Of a DNA stretch of 12,042 nt, positions 5,603 through 12,042 are shown piece by piece. Source of the stretch: Lentisphaeraceae bacterium (GTDB lineage: Bacteria > Verrucomicrobiota > Kiritimatiellia > RFP12 > DVOR01); the NCBI GenBank assembly GCA_004555175.1, contig SFJE01000044.1, positions 1-12,042 on the forward strand. The letters run 5' to 3'. How positions within the stretch are numbered: position 1 is the first letter of the stretch; each line of letters starts with the position of its first letter. The translations under genes and the position numbers were made by a program. A model generated the notes under the pieces. That model was not told where the DNA came from. It saw only the letters and a program-made list of their open reading frames with translations, and did no database searches.

Positions 5603-6772
5603 ATGCGCCGCTATATTCTCCGCCGCTTACTGGAGATGTTGCCAACAACCTTCGGGGTGTTGGTGCTCTCCTTTATTCTCTTCTATGTGGTGGGCGGGTC
5701 GCCGGCGCAGACGGTGTTGGGTCAGCACGCCACGCAGCAGGCGATTGCGGCCTTCGACGAGGCCAATGGCTACGACCTGCCGCTCTTCTTTGGGCGGTGG
5801 GCGACGGTTGATGGCGTGCAGCGCGCGAGCGATGGGGGCACAGATCTGGCCTTTGCGCTGCACGCGGGCACCTATGCGTTGCCGGGGGCGGCGGTGGTGG
5901 AGTTGCGGCAGGTGGAGGGCTCGGCGCTGCGGCGGGAGATTGGGCGCACGGAGGTGGAGGTCCCCGAAGGGTGGCAGGCGGTCTCGGCGAAGGGGGTGGA
6001 GGCGGTGCGGCGGAAGTTGCGCCATCCCTTCGAGTCGCAGTTTGTGCGGTATTTGCGGGCGTTGGTGCGGCTGGATTTGGGGATGTCGATCGAGACGAAG
6101 CAGCCGGTAGCGCAGGTGCTGGCGCAGGGGTTGCTGCCGACGCTGTCGCTCTCGGTGCCGATTTTGCTCTTTGGGGCGGCGAGTGGGGTGCTGTTGGGGC
6201 TGCTGTGCGCGGCCAAGCAGGGGGGCGTGTGGGATCGCGGGGTGCTCGGCTCCTCGACGCTCCTGATGAGTATCAACTATGTGGTCTGGATTTTGCTGGG
6301 GCAGTTCCTGCTGGGCTTCCGCTGGCCGCTCTTTCCGCTGTGGGGCTACGAGAGCGCCTACTACCTGGTGCTACCGGTGATCATCGGCGTAATCAGTTCC
6401 CTCGGCTCGGACGTGCGCTTCTACCGCGCGGTGATGCTCGATGAGATCTACAAGCCCTATGTGCGCACGGCGCTGGCCAAGGGCATCAGCCGCCGGCGGA
6501 TTCTCTTTGGCCACGTGTTGCGCAATTCGCTCATCCCCGTGGTCACCTACATCTCCCTCTCCATTCCCTACCTCTTCACCGGCTCGCTCCTGCTCGAAAG
6601 CTTCTTCGGCATCCCGGGCCTGGGCAGCGTCTCAATCAACGCCATCAACTCCGCTGACCTCTCGGTGGTCCGCGCGGTGGTCATCTTCGGCGCGCTCATC
6701 TACCAATTCGTCAACCTGCTGACCGACCTGGCCTACGGCTGGCTCGATCCGCGCGTGCGCATCGCCTCATGA
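5603..6772 (+). CDS. Peptide-type ABC transporter permease, DppB/OppB/YejB-like, with periplasmic insertion
   Basis: The 389-residue protein is one of two membrane subunits of a peptide/nickel-class ABC importer. The N-terminus MRRYILRRLLEMLPTTFGV and TM1 (about 12-31) are typical. LDLGMSI near 157-163, five further membrane segments between 178 and 375, and the ATPase-docking EAA loop AKGISRRRILFGHVLRNSL (292-310) all fit. The closing YGWLDPRVRI is also family-like. Usual relatives are 305-365 residues. The extra length lies mainly at residues 67-144, inserted between DLPLFFGRW and QFVRYLRALVRLDLG. That insertion contains GTYALP (89-94) and VEVPEGW (118-124), which resemble the MltG/YceG N-terminal region. 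Codons change from G-ending (5' half) to C-ending (3' half). No strong Shine-Dalgarno precedes the ATG. It overlaps the next gene by 4 bases (ATGA). Substrate unknown, probably oligopeptides. Confidence 0.9.
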   Translation: MRRYILRRLLEMLPTTFGVLVLSFILFYVVGGSPAQTVLGQHATQQAIAAFDEANGYDLPLFFGRWATVDGVQRASDGGTDLAFALHAGTYALPGAAVVELRQVEGSALRREIGRTEVEVPEGWQAVSAKGVEAVRRKLRHPFESQFVRYLRALVRLDLGMSIETKQPVAQVLAQGLLPTLSLSVPILLFGAASGVLLGLLCAAKQGGVWDRGVLGSSTLLMSINYVVWILLGQFLLGFRWPLFPLWGYESAYYLVLPVIIGVISSLGSDVRFYRAVMLDEIYKPYVRTALAKGISRRRILFGHVLRNSLIPVVTYISLSIPYLFTGSLLLESFFGIPGLGSVSINAINSADLSVVRAVVIFGALIYQFVNLLTDLAYGWLDPRVRIAS

Positions 6773-7755
6773 AACCTGCCGCCGAAAGCGTCGCCCTCCG
6801 CGCTCCGAGCCCCTGGCAACGCCTGTGGAGCAACCCCTTCTCGCGCGTCTGCCTGCTGGCCATCCTCCTCTACACCTTAGCCGCGCTATGGGGCGAGGGG
6901 GTCTACCGCTACTACCGCGGCACGCTCCTGCCCGGCTGCCCGGCCCTCACCTGGGCCCCCGAACGCCAGGCGCCTTACAACGAGCTGCACATGGAAAGCC
7001 GCTATGTGCCGCCGCTCACGCGCGTCACCTGGCCCGAGAGCACCCTGCCCGATGGCACGCGCCTGCCGCCGCGCACGCACCGTTACTGGTTGGGCTCGGA
7101 TAACCTCGGGCGCGATGTGCTCCAGCGCCTCATTCAAGGCGCGCGCATTGCCTTCCATGTGGGCATTATGACCTCGCTCATCGCCATCCCCCTGGGTGTG
7201 CTCCTCGGTTGCCTCGGCGGCTACTTCGGTGGGAAGATCGACAGCGCGGTGGTCTGGCTCTGCGCCACGGTCTCGGCCATGCCCGGGCTGCTCTTCATTC
7301 TGGCCATCGCGCTCATCGCCGGCAAGGGACTCTTTGGCATCTATCTGGGCATCGGGCTGACCACCTGGGTGAGCGTCTGCCGCAATCTGCGCGCCGAGGT
7401 GCTCAAACACCGCTCGCGGGCCTACGTTCAGGCCGCACGCGTCTTGGGCTACTCGCACGGGCGCATCCTCTTCCGCCACATCCTCCCCAACGTGATGCAC
7501 ATTGTGCTGATCTCCTTCTCCATCCGTTTCCCGGCAAGCGTGGCCACGGAGGTTTTCATCTCCTTCCTCGGCATTGGCGTGCAGGGCGAGCCCTCGTGGG
7601 GGATTATGATCAACAACGCCCGCGTCCGCCTCTGGCAAGGCATCTGGTGGGAACTCACCTTCGTCTCGCTCGCCATCTTCCTCCTGGTCTTCATCTTCAA
7701 CCGCTTGGCCGACGACCTGCGCGACCTCTTCGACCCCGCCCTCCGCAACCGCTAA
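6769..7755 (+). CDS. Peptide-type ABC transporter permease, DppC/OppC/YejE-like
   Basis: The 328-residue partner permease. It has TM1 at about residues 25-43, then a periplasmic stretch with the family signature HRYWLGSDNLGRDVLQRLI (104-122). Five more membrane segments follow from about 128 to 315. The EAA loop YVQAARVLGYSHGRILFRHI (219-238) would contact the ATPase, and FISFLGIG with PSWGIMINNAR and the ending LFDPALRNR are characteristic. The TM1-to-signature loop is longer than in OppC (about 60 residues), as in YejE-like relatives. The start ATG at 6769 overlaps the upstream stop in ATGA, indicating translational coupling and a stoichiometric pair. No ATPase or substrate-binding protein gene follows. 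The next gene is unrelated and has its own promoter. Confidence 0.93.
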   Translation: MKPAAESVALRAPSPWQRLWSNPFSRVCLLAILLYTLAALWGEGVYRYYRGTLLPGCPALTWAPERQAPYNELHMESRYVPPLTRVTWPESTLPDGTRLPPRTHRYWLGSDNLGRDVLQRLIQGARIAFHVGIMTSLIAIPLGVLLGCLGGYFGGKIDSAVVWLCATVSAMPGLLFILAIALIAGKGLFGIYLGIGLTTWVSVCRNLRAEVLKHRSRAYVQAARVLGYSHGRILFRHILPNVMHIVLISFSIRFPASVATEVFISFLGIGVQGEPSWGIMINNARVRLWQGIWWELTFVSLAIFLLVFIFNRLADDLRDLFDPALRNR

Positions 7756-7777
7756 GCGTAGGCTCGCTGCGCTCGCC

Positions 7778-7804
7778 GATGACAGATGGCCGATGACAGA
7801 TGAC
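7778..7804. repeat. GATGACAG-type intergenic repeat, copy 3
   Basis: GATGACAGATG, GCC, then GATGACAGATGAC is a direct duplication of the same core found in the arms at 5488-5577. It starts 22 bases after the second permease stop, so the permease pair is bracketed by copies of this repeat family. Confidence 0.6.
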
Positions 7805-7829
7805 CGTGGAGTGCTTGAGGTGCGGTGAG

Positions 7830-7915
7830 GGGGCCGTGGCGTCTTGATGTCCGCCAGCGGCGGCATTCCCCGGCGTGCCAGCGAGCTTGCTCGCTGGTGA
7901 AGTTCTCGCGGCCCC
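7830..7915. other. Potential multi-branched RNA/DNA structure upstream of the 1219-residue gene
   Basis: GGGGCCG (7830-7836) can pair with CGGCCCC (7909-7915) to enclose two perfect hairpins: CCGCC-AGC-GGCGG (7851-7863) and an 8-bp stem at 7878-7897 (CCAGCGAG, CTTG, CTCGCTGG; written as bases 7878-7885 and 7890-7897). It ends 15 bases before the next -35. It could be the 3' end structure of the permease mRNA, a repeat or a small RNA; the sequence does not decide. No ORF is supported in 7756-7987. Confidence 0.4.
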
Positions 7916-7929
7916 TGCGCCAAAAAGGC

Positions 7930-7958
7930 TTGCCAAGCAGGGCGCTTTAGGGTATCCT
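7930..7958 (+). promoter_or_regulatory. Promoter of the 1219-residue secreted protein gene
   Basis: TTGCCA (7930-7935) and TATCCT (7953-7958) are separated by 17 bases, with AAAAA (7922-7926) just upstream of the -35. A start near 7965 gives a short leader of about 23 bases that contains the strong TAAGGAG ribosome binding site (7975-7981). Confidence 0.75.
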
Positions 7959-7987
7959 ATAACAGCTCACTTGATAAGGAGATTGCT

Positions 7988-10900
7988 ATGACTTGGATGC
8001 GGAATACATTCTTGGCAGTGCTGGCGGCGATTGGAGCTGGTCAGTTGGGTGCGGCTGTGGAGGCGCGTTATGTGACCGTCGACATCCCCAAGGATAAGGC
8101 CACGCTCTCGCTCGCCGAGGTCGAGGTCTTTGCCAATGGCCAGAATGTGGCTCTCGGCGGCACGGCTGTGCAGTGCGCCACGGCTTGGGGCGGCGAAGCC
8201 AAGCGCGCCATCGATGGCAACACCTCCGATCGCTACGGCGATAACACCATCACCCACACCCCCGAAGATTTAACCGACCCCACTTGGGAGCTCGACCTAG
8301 GCAAGAGCGTCCCCGTGGAGAAGGTTGTGGTCTGGAACCGCGGCGACGGGTATGCCCAGCGCCTCAACGGCGTGCGCGTCACCCTCGCGGACGCAGCGCG
8401 CAAGATTGTTTGGGAAGAGACCCGCCCGAAGACCGAGCGCACCAACTACTTTGTCACCGATGCCAGCAAGGGCCCGCGCGTGGGGCAGCACGCCGACACC
8501 CTCGCCGAGCGTGCCGAGTGCGCCCGCATTGCTGCGTTGATGGGCACCATCAAGGTGACCGCCCTGCGCGACGCCCTCAAGGCCTATGCCGAGAAGTATC
8601 CCGAAGCCTACCCGAATGCCGACGAAATCGCCGCCGGCATTGACGCCCTTCAGCAGCGCCTGGAGGCCAAGGAGAAGGACGCCCAGGCCCTCTACAACAC
8701 CTACCGTGACCTGCAGAAGAAGGTCCTCCTCCAGCATCCGGCTGTTGACTTCAAGGAGATCCTCTTCGTCAACCGCCCCAAGGGCTCTAAGCAGGGCCTC
8801 TTCCAGAACTACCAGGGCAACACCGGTTGGAATGGCGACAATAACGCCACGTTGCGCGGCTACCGCAACACCCTCCTGCGCGGTCCCCTCTGCCAGGAAG
8901 ACGCCCCCAACGGTCAGCCTACCATCCTCAAGAGCTCGACCGCCTACCTCGGCGATGTGGAGCTCGATTGGGATGCCAAGCGCATCCTCCTCTCCTCCGG
9001 CGACGAAAAGCAGGGACCTTGGGGCATCTACGAGTTGGATGTCGATGGCGCGAACTGGCACAAGGCCTACGAAGATGTGAACCCCGAGGTGGACTACTAC
9101 GACGCTTGCTACCTGCCCGATGGGCGCATCATCACCACCGCCACCGTGGGCTTCCAAGGCGTGCCCTGCGTGGCCGGCGGCGACTATGTGGCCAACCTCC
9201 TCCTCCTTTCGGCCGACCGCAAGAGCTCGCGCCGCCTGACCTTTGACCAAGACATCAACTGGAACCCCGAGGTCTACCCCAACGGCCGCGTGGTCTTTAT
9301 GCGCTGGGAGTACACCGACTCGGCCCACTACTTCTCGCGCGTGCTCATGACGATGAACCCCGACGGCACCGACCAGCAGGAGTTCTACGGCTCGAACAGC
9401 TACTGGCCCAACGCCGTCTTCTACCACCAGAATATCCCCGGCAGCTCCACCAAGTTCGTCGGCATCGTCACCGGCCACCACGGCGTGGCCCGCAAGGGCG
9501 AACTGGTGATGTTCGACGTCTCCAAGGGCCGCATCGAGACTCAGGGCGCCATCCACAAGTTCCCCTTCCGCGGCCGCCCCATCGAGAATATCACCCTCGA
9601 CCGTTTGGTCGACAATATCAAGCCCTACTTCCTCCATCCCCGTCCGCTCAACGACGAGCTCGTCCTCGCCGCGATGCAGGATGACAACGCCTCCCCCTGG
9701 CGCCTCGTGCTGGTGGACATCTACGACAACGTCCTCACCCTCTGGGAGAGCCCCGACGCGAACTACTACGAGCCCATTCCCCTCAAGGCGCGCCCCAAGC
9801 CGCCCGTCCGCCCCGACCGCGTCAACCTCGAAAGCAAGACCTGCAACGTCTATATGGCCAACGTCTACCGCGGTCAGAAGACCCTGGAGGGCGTCCCCCA
9901 CGGCAAGGTCAAGAAGCTCCGCGTCTTCAACTACGAATACGCTCCGCGCCACGCCGGCGGCCACTACGCCATCGGTATGGAAGGCCCGTGGGATGTGCGC
10001 ATCCTCCACGGTACCGTGGACGTGGAAGAGGATGGCTCGTGCATGTTTGAGTTCCCGGCCAACACGCCCCTCACCGTCCAGCCGCTCGATGAGAATGGCC
10101 AGGCGCTGCAGATGATGCGTTCGTGGCTCGTGGGCATGCCCGGCGAGACCATCAGCTGCATCGGCTGCCACGAAAGCCAGAATATGGCTCCGCCGACCAT
10201 TGCCCCCATCGCCTCGCGCAAGAAGCCCCAGCAAATTAAGCCCTGGTACGGCCCGGCCCGCGGTTGGGGCTTCGACCGCGAAGTCCAGCCCGTCCTCGAC
10301 CGCAGGTGCGTCGGTTGCCACAATGGTCAGACCAAGGCCACCAACGCCATCGGCCAGAAGATCCCCGACTTCACCTACCGCCCCAATGTCTGGAATGGCT
10401 TTAGCGGCTCCTACATCGCCCTGCACCCCTACGTCCGCCGCAACGGCCCTGAAGGCGACTACCACGTCCTCACGCCCCTCGAGTTCCACGCCTCGACCTC
10501 CGACCTCTATCAGCACCTCAAGAAGGGCCACAAGGGCGTCAAGCTCACCGCTGAAGAGTGGGACCGCCTCGTCACCTGGATCGACCTCAACGTCCCTTAC
10601 TTCGGCACGTGGACCGAGCGTGGCGGCCGCCAGAATGTCATTGAGCAGCGCCGCAACTACGAAAAGAAGACCACCAACCTCGACTTCAACCCCGAGCGCG
10701 TGATCAACCCCTACAAGCCCGGCGCCGTCACCTTCGAGCCCCCCACTGGCCCGCGCGTGACCAAGGCCGAGATCGATCTCGACGGCTGGCCCTTCGATGG
10801 GCAGGCCAAGCAGGGCCCGCGCCAGGAAATCAAGCTTGACCTTGGCGGCGGCCAGGTCATCACCGCCGTGCGCATCCCCGCCGGTTCCTTCGTGATGGGC

Positions 10901-11647
10901 TCGAACACTGAATCCAACGCCGAAGCGCCCGCCCACATCGCCACCGTCACCAAGCCCTTCTACATGGCCACCACCGAGACCACAATGGCGATGATGCAGC
11001 AGTTCGACGCCACCTTCGAGAACGGCGTCTACGACATGCACTACAAGGATCAGGTCCGCCGCGGCTACTTCGTCAACGGCCCCGACTTCCCGGCCATCCG
11101 CGTCTCCTACGACAAGGCCCAAGCCTTCTGCGCTTGGCTCTCGGCCAAGACCGGCCGCACCGTCCGCCTCCCCACCGAGACCGAATGGGAATACGCCTGC
11201 CGCGCCGGCACCAACACCCCGATGAACTATGGCGAACTTAACGATGACTTCTCCAAGCATGCCAACTTGGCCGATGTCACGATGAAGAAGCTCGCCGTCT
11301 CCGGCGTCGATCCGCAGCCCATCCGCAATCCCAACCAGTTCATGGACTACGAGAAGAAGGACCCCCGCTTCAACGATGGCGTTCTCCACCTCGCCAAGGT
11401 CGGCTCCTACCAGCCCAACGCCTTCGGCCTCCACGACATGCACGGTAATGTGGCCGAGTGGACCTCCTCGCCCTTCACCGCCTATGTCGGCGGAACGGGC
11501 TTTGAGGCCGAGAATCCTGACCTGCGCGTCATCCGCGGCGGTTCCTGGTATCAGCGCCAAATCCGCGCCACCTCCGCCACGCGCTGGGGCTATCCCGCCT
11601 GGCAGCGCCCCTACAATGTGGGCTTCCGCGTGGTGGTGGAAGAGTAA
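7988..11647 (+). CDS. Secreted multidomain protein: discoidin-like, HzsA-like region, two c-type heme motifs, FGE-sulfatase-like domain
   Basis: The 1219-residue product begins with a signal peptide (about 1-26, ending near AAVEA). A discoidin/F5-8 type C-like domain follows (about 27-155, with AIDGNTSDRYGD and WELDLGKSVPVEKVVVWNR), then a charged helical linker (about 160-248). Residues about 250-735 resemble the middle region of hydrazine synthase alpha (HzsA-related proteins), with repeated propeller-like strands and the late motif GTVDVEEDGSCMFEFPANTP. Heme c motifs are C724-IG-CH728 and C774-VG-CH778; the second is preceded by REVQPVLDRRC, typical of PVC cytochromes. Residues about 960-1219 are an FGE-sulfatase/SUMF1-like domain (AGSFVMGS 965-972, RLPTETEWEYACRAG from 1060, HGNVAEW, RGGSW 1183-1187, NVGFRV). 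The two FGE catalytic Cys positions are Gln1189 and Ala1194, so formylglycine formation is unlikely. TAAGGAG sits 6 bases before the ATG. Probable periplasmic redox or carbohydrate-related role; substrate unknown. Not evidence for anammox. Confidence 0.9.
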   Translation: MTWMRNTFLAVLAAIGAGQLGAAVEARYVTVDIPKDKATLSLAEVEVFANGQNVALGGTAVQCATAWGGEAKRAIDGNTSDRYGDNTITHTPEDLTDPTWELDLGKSVPVEKVVVWNRGDGYAQRLNGVRVTLADAARKIVWEETRPKTERTNYFVTDASKGPRVGQHADTLAERAECARIAALMGTIKVTALRDALKAYAEKYPEAYPNADEIAAGIDALQQRLEAKEKDAQALYNTYRDLQKKVLLQHPAVDFKEILFVNRPKGSKQGLFQNYQGNTGWNGDNNATLRGYRNTLLRGPLCQEDAPNGQPTILKSSTAYLGDVELDWDAKRILLSSGDEKQGPWGIYELDVDGANWHKAYEDVNPEVDYYDACYLPDGRIITTATVGFQGVPCVAGGDYVANLLLLSADRKSSRRLTFDQDINWNPEVYPNGRVVFMRWEYTDSAHYFSRVLMTMNPDGTDQQEFYGSNSYWPNAVFYHQNIPGSSTKFVGIVTGHHGVARKGELVMFDVSKGRIETQGAIHKFPFRGRPIENITLDRLVDNIKPYFLHPRPLNDELVLAAMQDDNASPWRLVLVDIYDNVLTLWESPDANYYEPIPLKARPKPPVRPDRVNLESKTCNVYMANVYRGQKTLEGVPHGKVKKLRVFNYEYAPRHAGGHYAIGMEGPWDVRILHGTVDVEEDGSCMFEFPANTPLTVQPLDENGQALQMMRSWLVGMPGETISCIGCHESQNMAPPTIAPIASRKKPQQIKPWYGPARGWGFDREVQPVLDRRCVGCHNGQTKATNAIGQKIPDFTYRPNVWNGFSGSYIALHPYVRRNGPEGDYHVLTPLEFHASTSDLYQHLKKGHKGVKLTAEEWDRLVTWIDLNVPYFGTWTERGGRQNVIEQRRNYEKKTTNLDFNPERVINPYKPGAVTFEPPTGPRVTKAEIDLDGWPFDGQAKQGPRQEIKLDLGGGQVITAVRIPAGSFVMGSNTESNAEAPAHIATVTKPFYMATTETTMAMMQQFDATFENGVYDMHYKDQVRRGYFVNGPDFPAIRVSYDKAQAFCAWLSAKTGRTVRLPTETEWEYACRAGTNTPMNYGELNDDFSKHANLADVTMKKLAVSGVDPQPIRNPNQFMDYEKKDPRFNDGVLHLAKVGSYQPNAFGLHDMHGNVAEWTSSPFTAYVGGTGFEAENPDLRVIRGGSWYQRQIRATSATRWGYPAWQRPYNVGFRVVVEE

Positions 11648-11658
11648 GCGTGGGGAGC

Positions 11659-11687
11659 GGTTAGCGGCTAGCCTTTAGCTGTTAGCC
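11659..11687. repeat. TTAGC-type low-complexity intergenic repeat
   Basis: GGTTAGCGGCTAGCC followed by TTTAGCTGTTAGCC contains four imperfect copies of (T/C)TAGC, including the palindrome GGCTAGCC (11666-11673). It lies between the stop codon and the terminator of the 1219-residue gene. Confidence 0.5.
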
Positions 11688-11689
11688 TT

Positions 11690-11725
11690 CGCCGCAGCGC
11701 CCCAAGCGCTGCGGCGCTTCTTTTC
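11690..11725 (+). terminator. Terminator of the 1219-residue protein gene
   Basis: CGCCGCAGCGC (11690-11700) pairs perfectly over 11 bp with GCGCTGCGGCG (11706-11716) around a CCCAA loop. Pyrimidine-rich CTTCTTTTCC follows. It lies 43 bases after the stop. The T tract is interrupted but adequate. Confidence 0.75.
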
Positions 11726-11727
11726 CG

Positions 11728-11820
11728 CTCGCTGTGCGGCAAATATGCCGCACCACAGAAGGCCGAGCGAAGCGAAGGCGCTATGCCAACACCGCCGAAA
11801 GCAGGAGGAGGACTGGCCTT
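11728..11820. repeat. Dispersed intergenic repeat, copy B
   Basis: This repeats the left-end element. 11728-11760 matches 291-323 at 31 of 33 positions, and 11775-11801 matches 341-365 with small changes (AGGCGCTATGCCAAC, then CCGCCGAAAG). The hairpin GTGCGGCA-AATA-TGCCGCAC (11734-11753) is perfect, with a T-A pair where copy A2 has C-G. Overlapping open frames on both strands are not supported as genes. Confidence 0.75.
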
Positions 11821-11882
11821 TGGGTAAGCCCCTCACGCGCCAGGCGGGGCAGAGCCCAGCGTGCGGCCACCTCCCTTCTTTT

Positions 11883-11955
11883 ACCGTGCCTTTTCCCTTT
11901 TCCACCGTGCCTTCGGGTGCCTCTGCGTGCCTTTCTCTTTGTGTTTCTTTGTGTT
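11883..11955. repeat. Low-complexity GTGCCT / CTTTGTG repeat tract
   Basis: GTGCCT recurs at 11886, 11907, 11917 and 11927, and the tract ends in CTTTGTGTTTCTTTGTGTT (11937-11955). On the reverse strand it reads as CACAAAGA/GGCAC units, similar to low-complexity intergenic repeats known in many environmental genomes. No gene is supported from 11821 to the window end. Confidence 0.5.
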
Positions 11956-11992
11956 GGTAATGTCTGTTGTCGTTGAAGGCTTACTGCGGAGT

Positions 11993-12021
11993 TTGAAGTC
12001 TTCCGCGGATAGCGATAGACT
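11993..12021 (+). promoter_or_regulatory. Possible promoter leading out of the window
   Basis: TTGAAG (11993-11998) and TAGACT (12016-12021) are spaced by 17 bases. No start codon with a ribosome binding site is seen before the window ends, so the downstream gene is unknown and the call rests only on the two hexamers. Confidence 0.35.
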
Positions 12022-12042
12022 ATGAGGCAGCGGGTGTTGGTA

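Noticed and set aside
6886..7923. 345-codon minus-strand open frame opposite the second permease
   Set aside because: The + strand gene has clear DppC/OppC motifs and translational overlap with its partner; the reverse frame has no recognisable domain.
8297..11560. A 1087-codon open frame on the minus strand across the secreted-protein gene
   Set aside because: It mirrors the strongly C-ending codon use of the + strand gene, its translation is a low-complexity Gly/Val/Glu/Asp-rich string with no domain, and the + strand frame has a promoter, ribosome binding site, signal peptide and clear domains.
7988..11647. Possible hydrazine synthase and anammox metabolism
   Set aside because: Only the general HzsA-like region is present; no HzsB/C or hydrazine dehydrogenase genes are nearby, and HzsA-related proteins are common in non-anammox PVC bacteria.
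11734..11976. Short open frames at the right end of the window
   Set aside because: They lie within the dispersed repeat and a low-complexity tract, without ribosome binding sites or protein-like composition.

Overview
The window reads as chromosomal DNA from a GC-rich Gram-negative bacterium, most likely of the PVC superphylum (Verrucomicrobiota, Kiritimatiellota/Lentisphaerota or Planctomycetota). The clearest hint is a large secreted protein joining a discoidin-like domain, a hydrazine-synthase-alpha-like region, two c-type heme motifs and an FGE-sulfatase-like domain. That family is known mostly from PVC genomes. The fused secDF and C-ending codon bias fit but do not decide. Genus-level placement is not possible from sequence reading alone. 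All supported genes are on the + strand.

Layout. 1-94: 3' end of a 5S rRNA and its terminator, so an rRNA operon ends at the left edge. 95-560: non-coding, GC-rich repeats. 562-3769: promoter, yajC, fused secDF and tRNA-Ser(UGA), followed by a long perfect hairpin. 3822-4638: an 85-residue protein made of three exact 29-residue Cys/His repeats, then a DUF456 membrane protein. 4639-5473: hairpin-rich spacer, promoter and tRNA-Asn(GUU) with terminator, then promoter, rpsT (ribosomal protein bS20) and terminator. 5488-7804: two overlapping peptide-type ABC permease genes with GATGACAG-type repeats on both sides; neither the ATPase nor the binding protein is present. 7830-11716: a structured spacer, a good promoter, the 1219-residue secreted multidomain protein and its terminator. 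11717-12042: a second copy of the dispersed repeat seen at the left end, low-complexity repeats, and a possible promoter leading out of the window.

How the genes work together: yajC-secDF supplies the accessory part of the Sec export machinery, and the exported 1219-residue protein would be a Sec client whose hemes are attached outside the cytoplasm. rRNA, two tRNAs and bS20 make this partly a translation neighbourhood. The permease pair must obtain its ATPases and binding protein from elsewhere.

Most unusual items: the three-repeat Cys/His microprotein, the heme/FGE-like fusion with both catalytic Cys positions of the FGE domain replaced, a roughly 78-residue insertion in the first permease that resembles the N-terminal region of MltG/YceG, and a dispersed repeat whose hairpin is preserved by a paired base change between copies.
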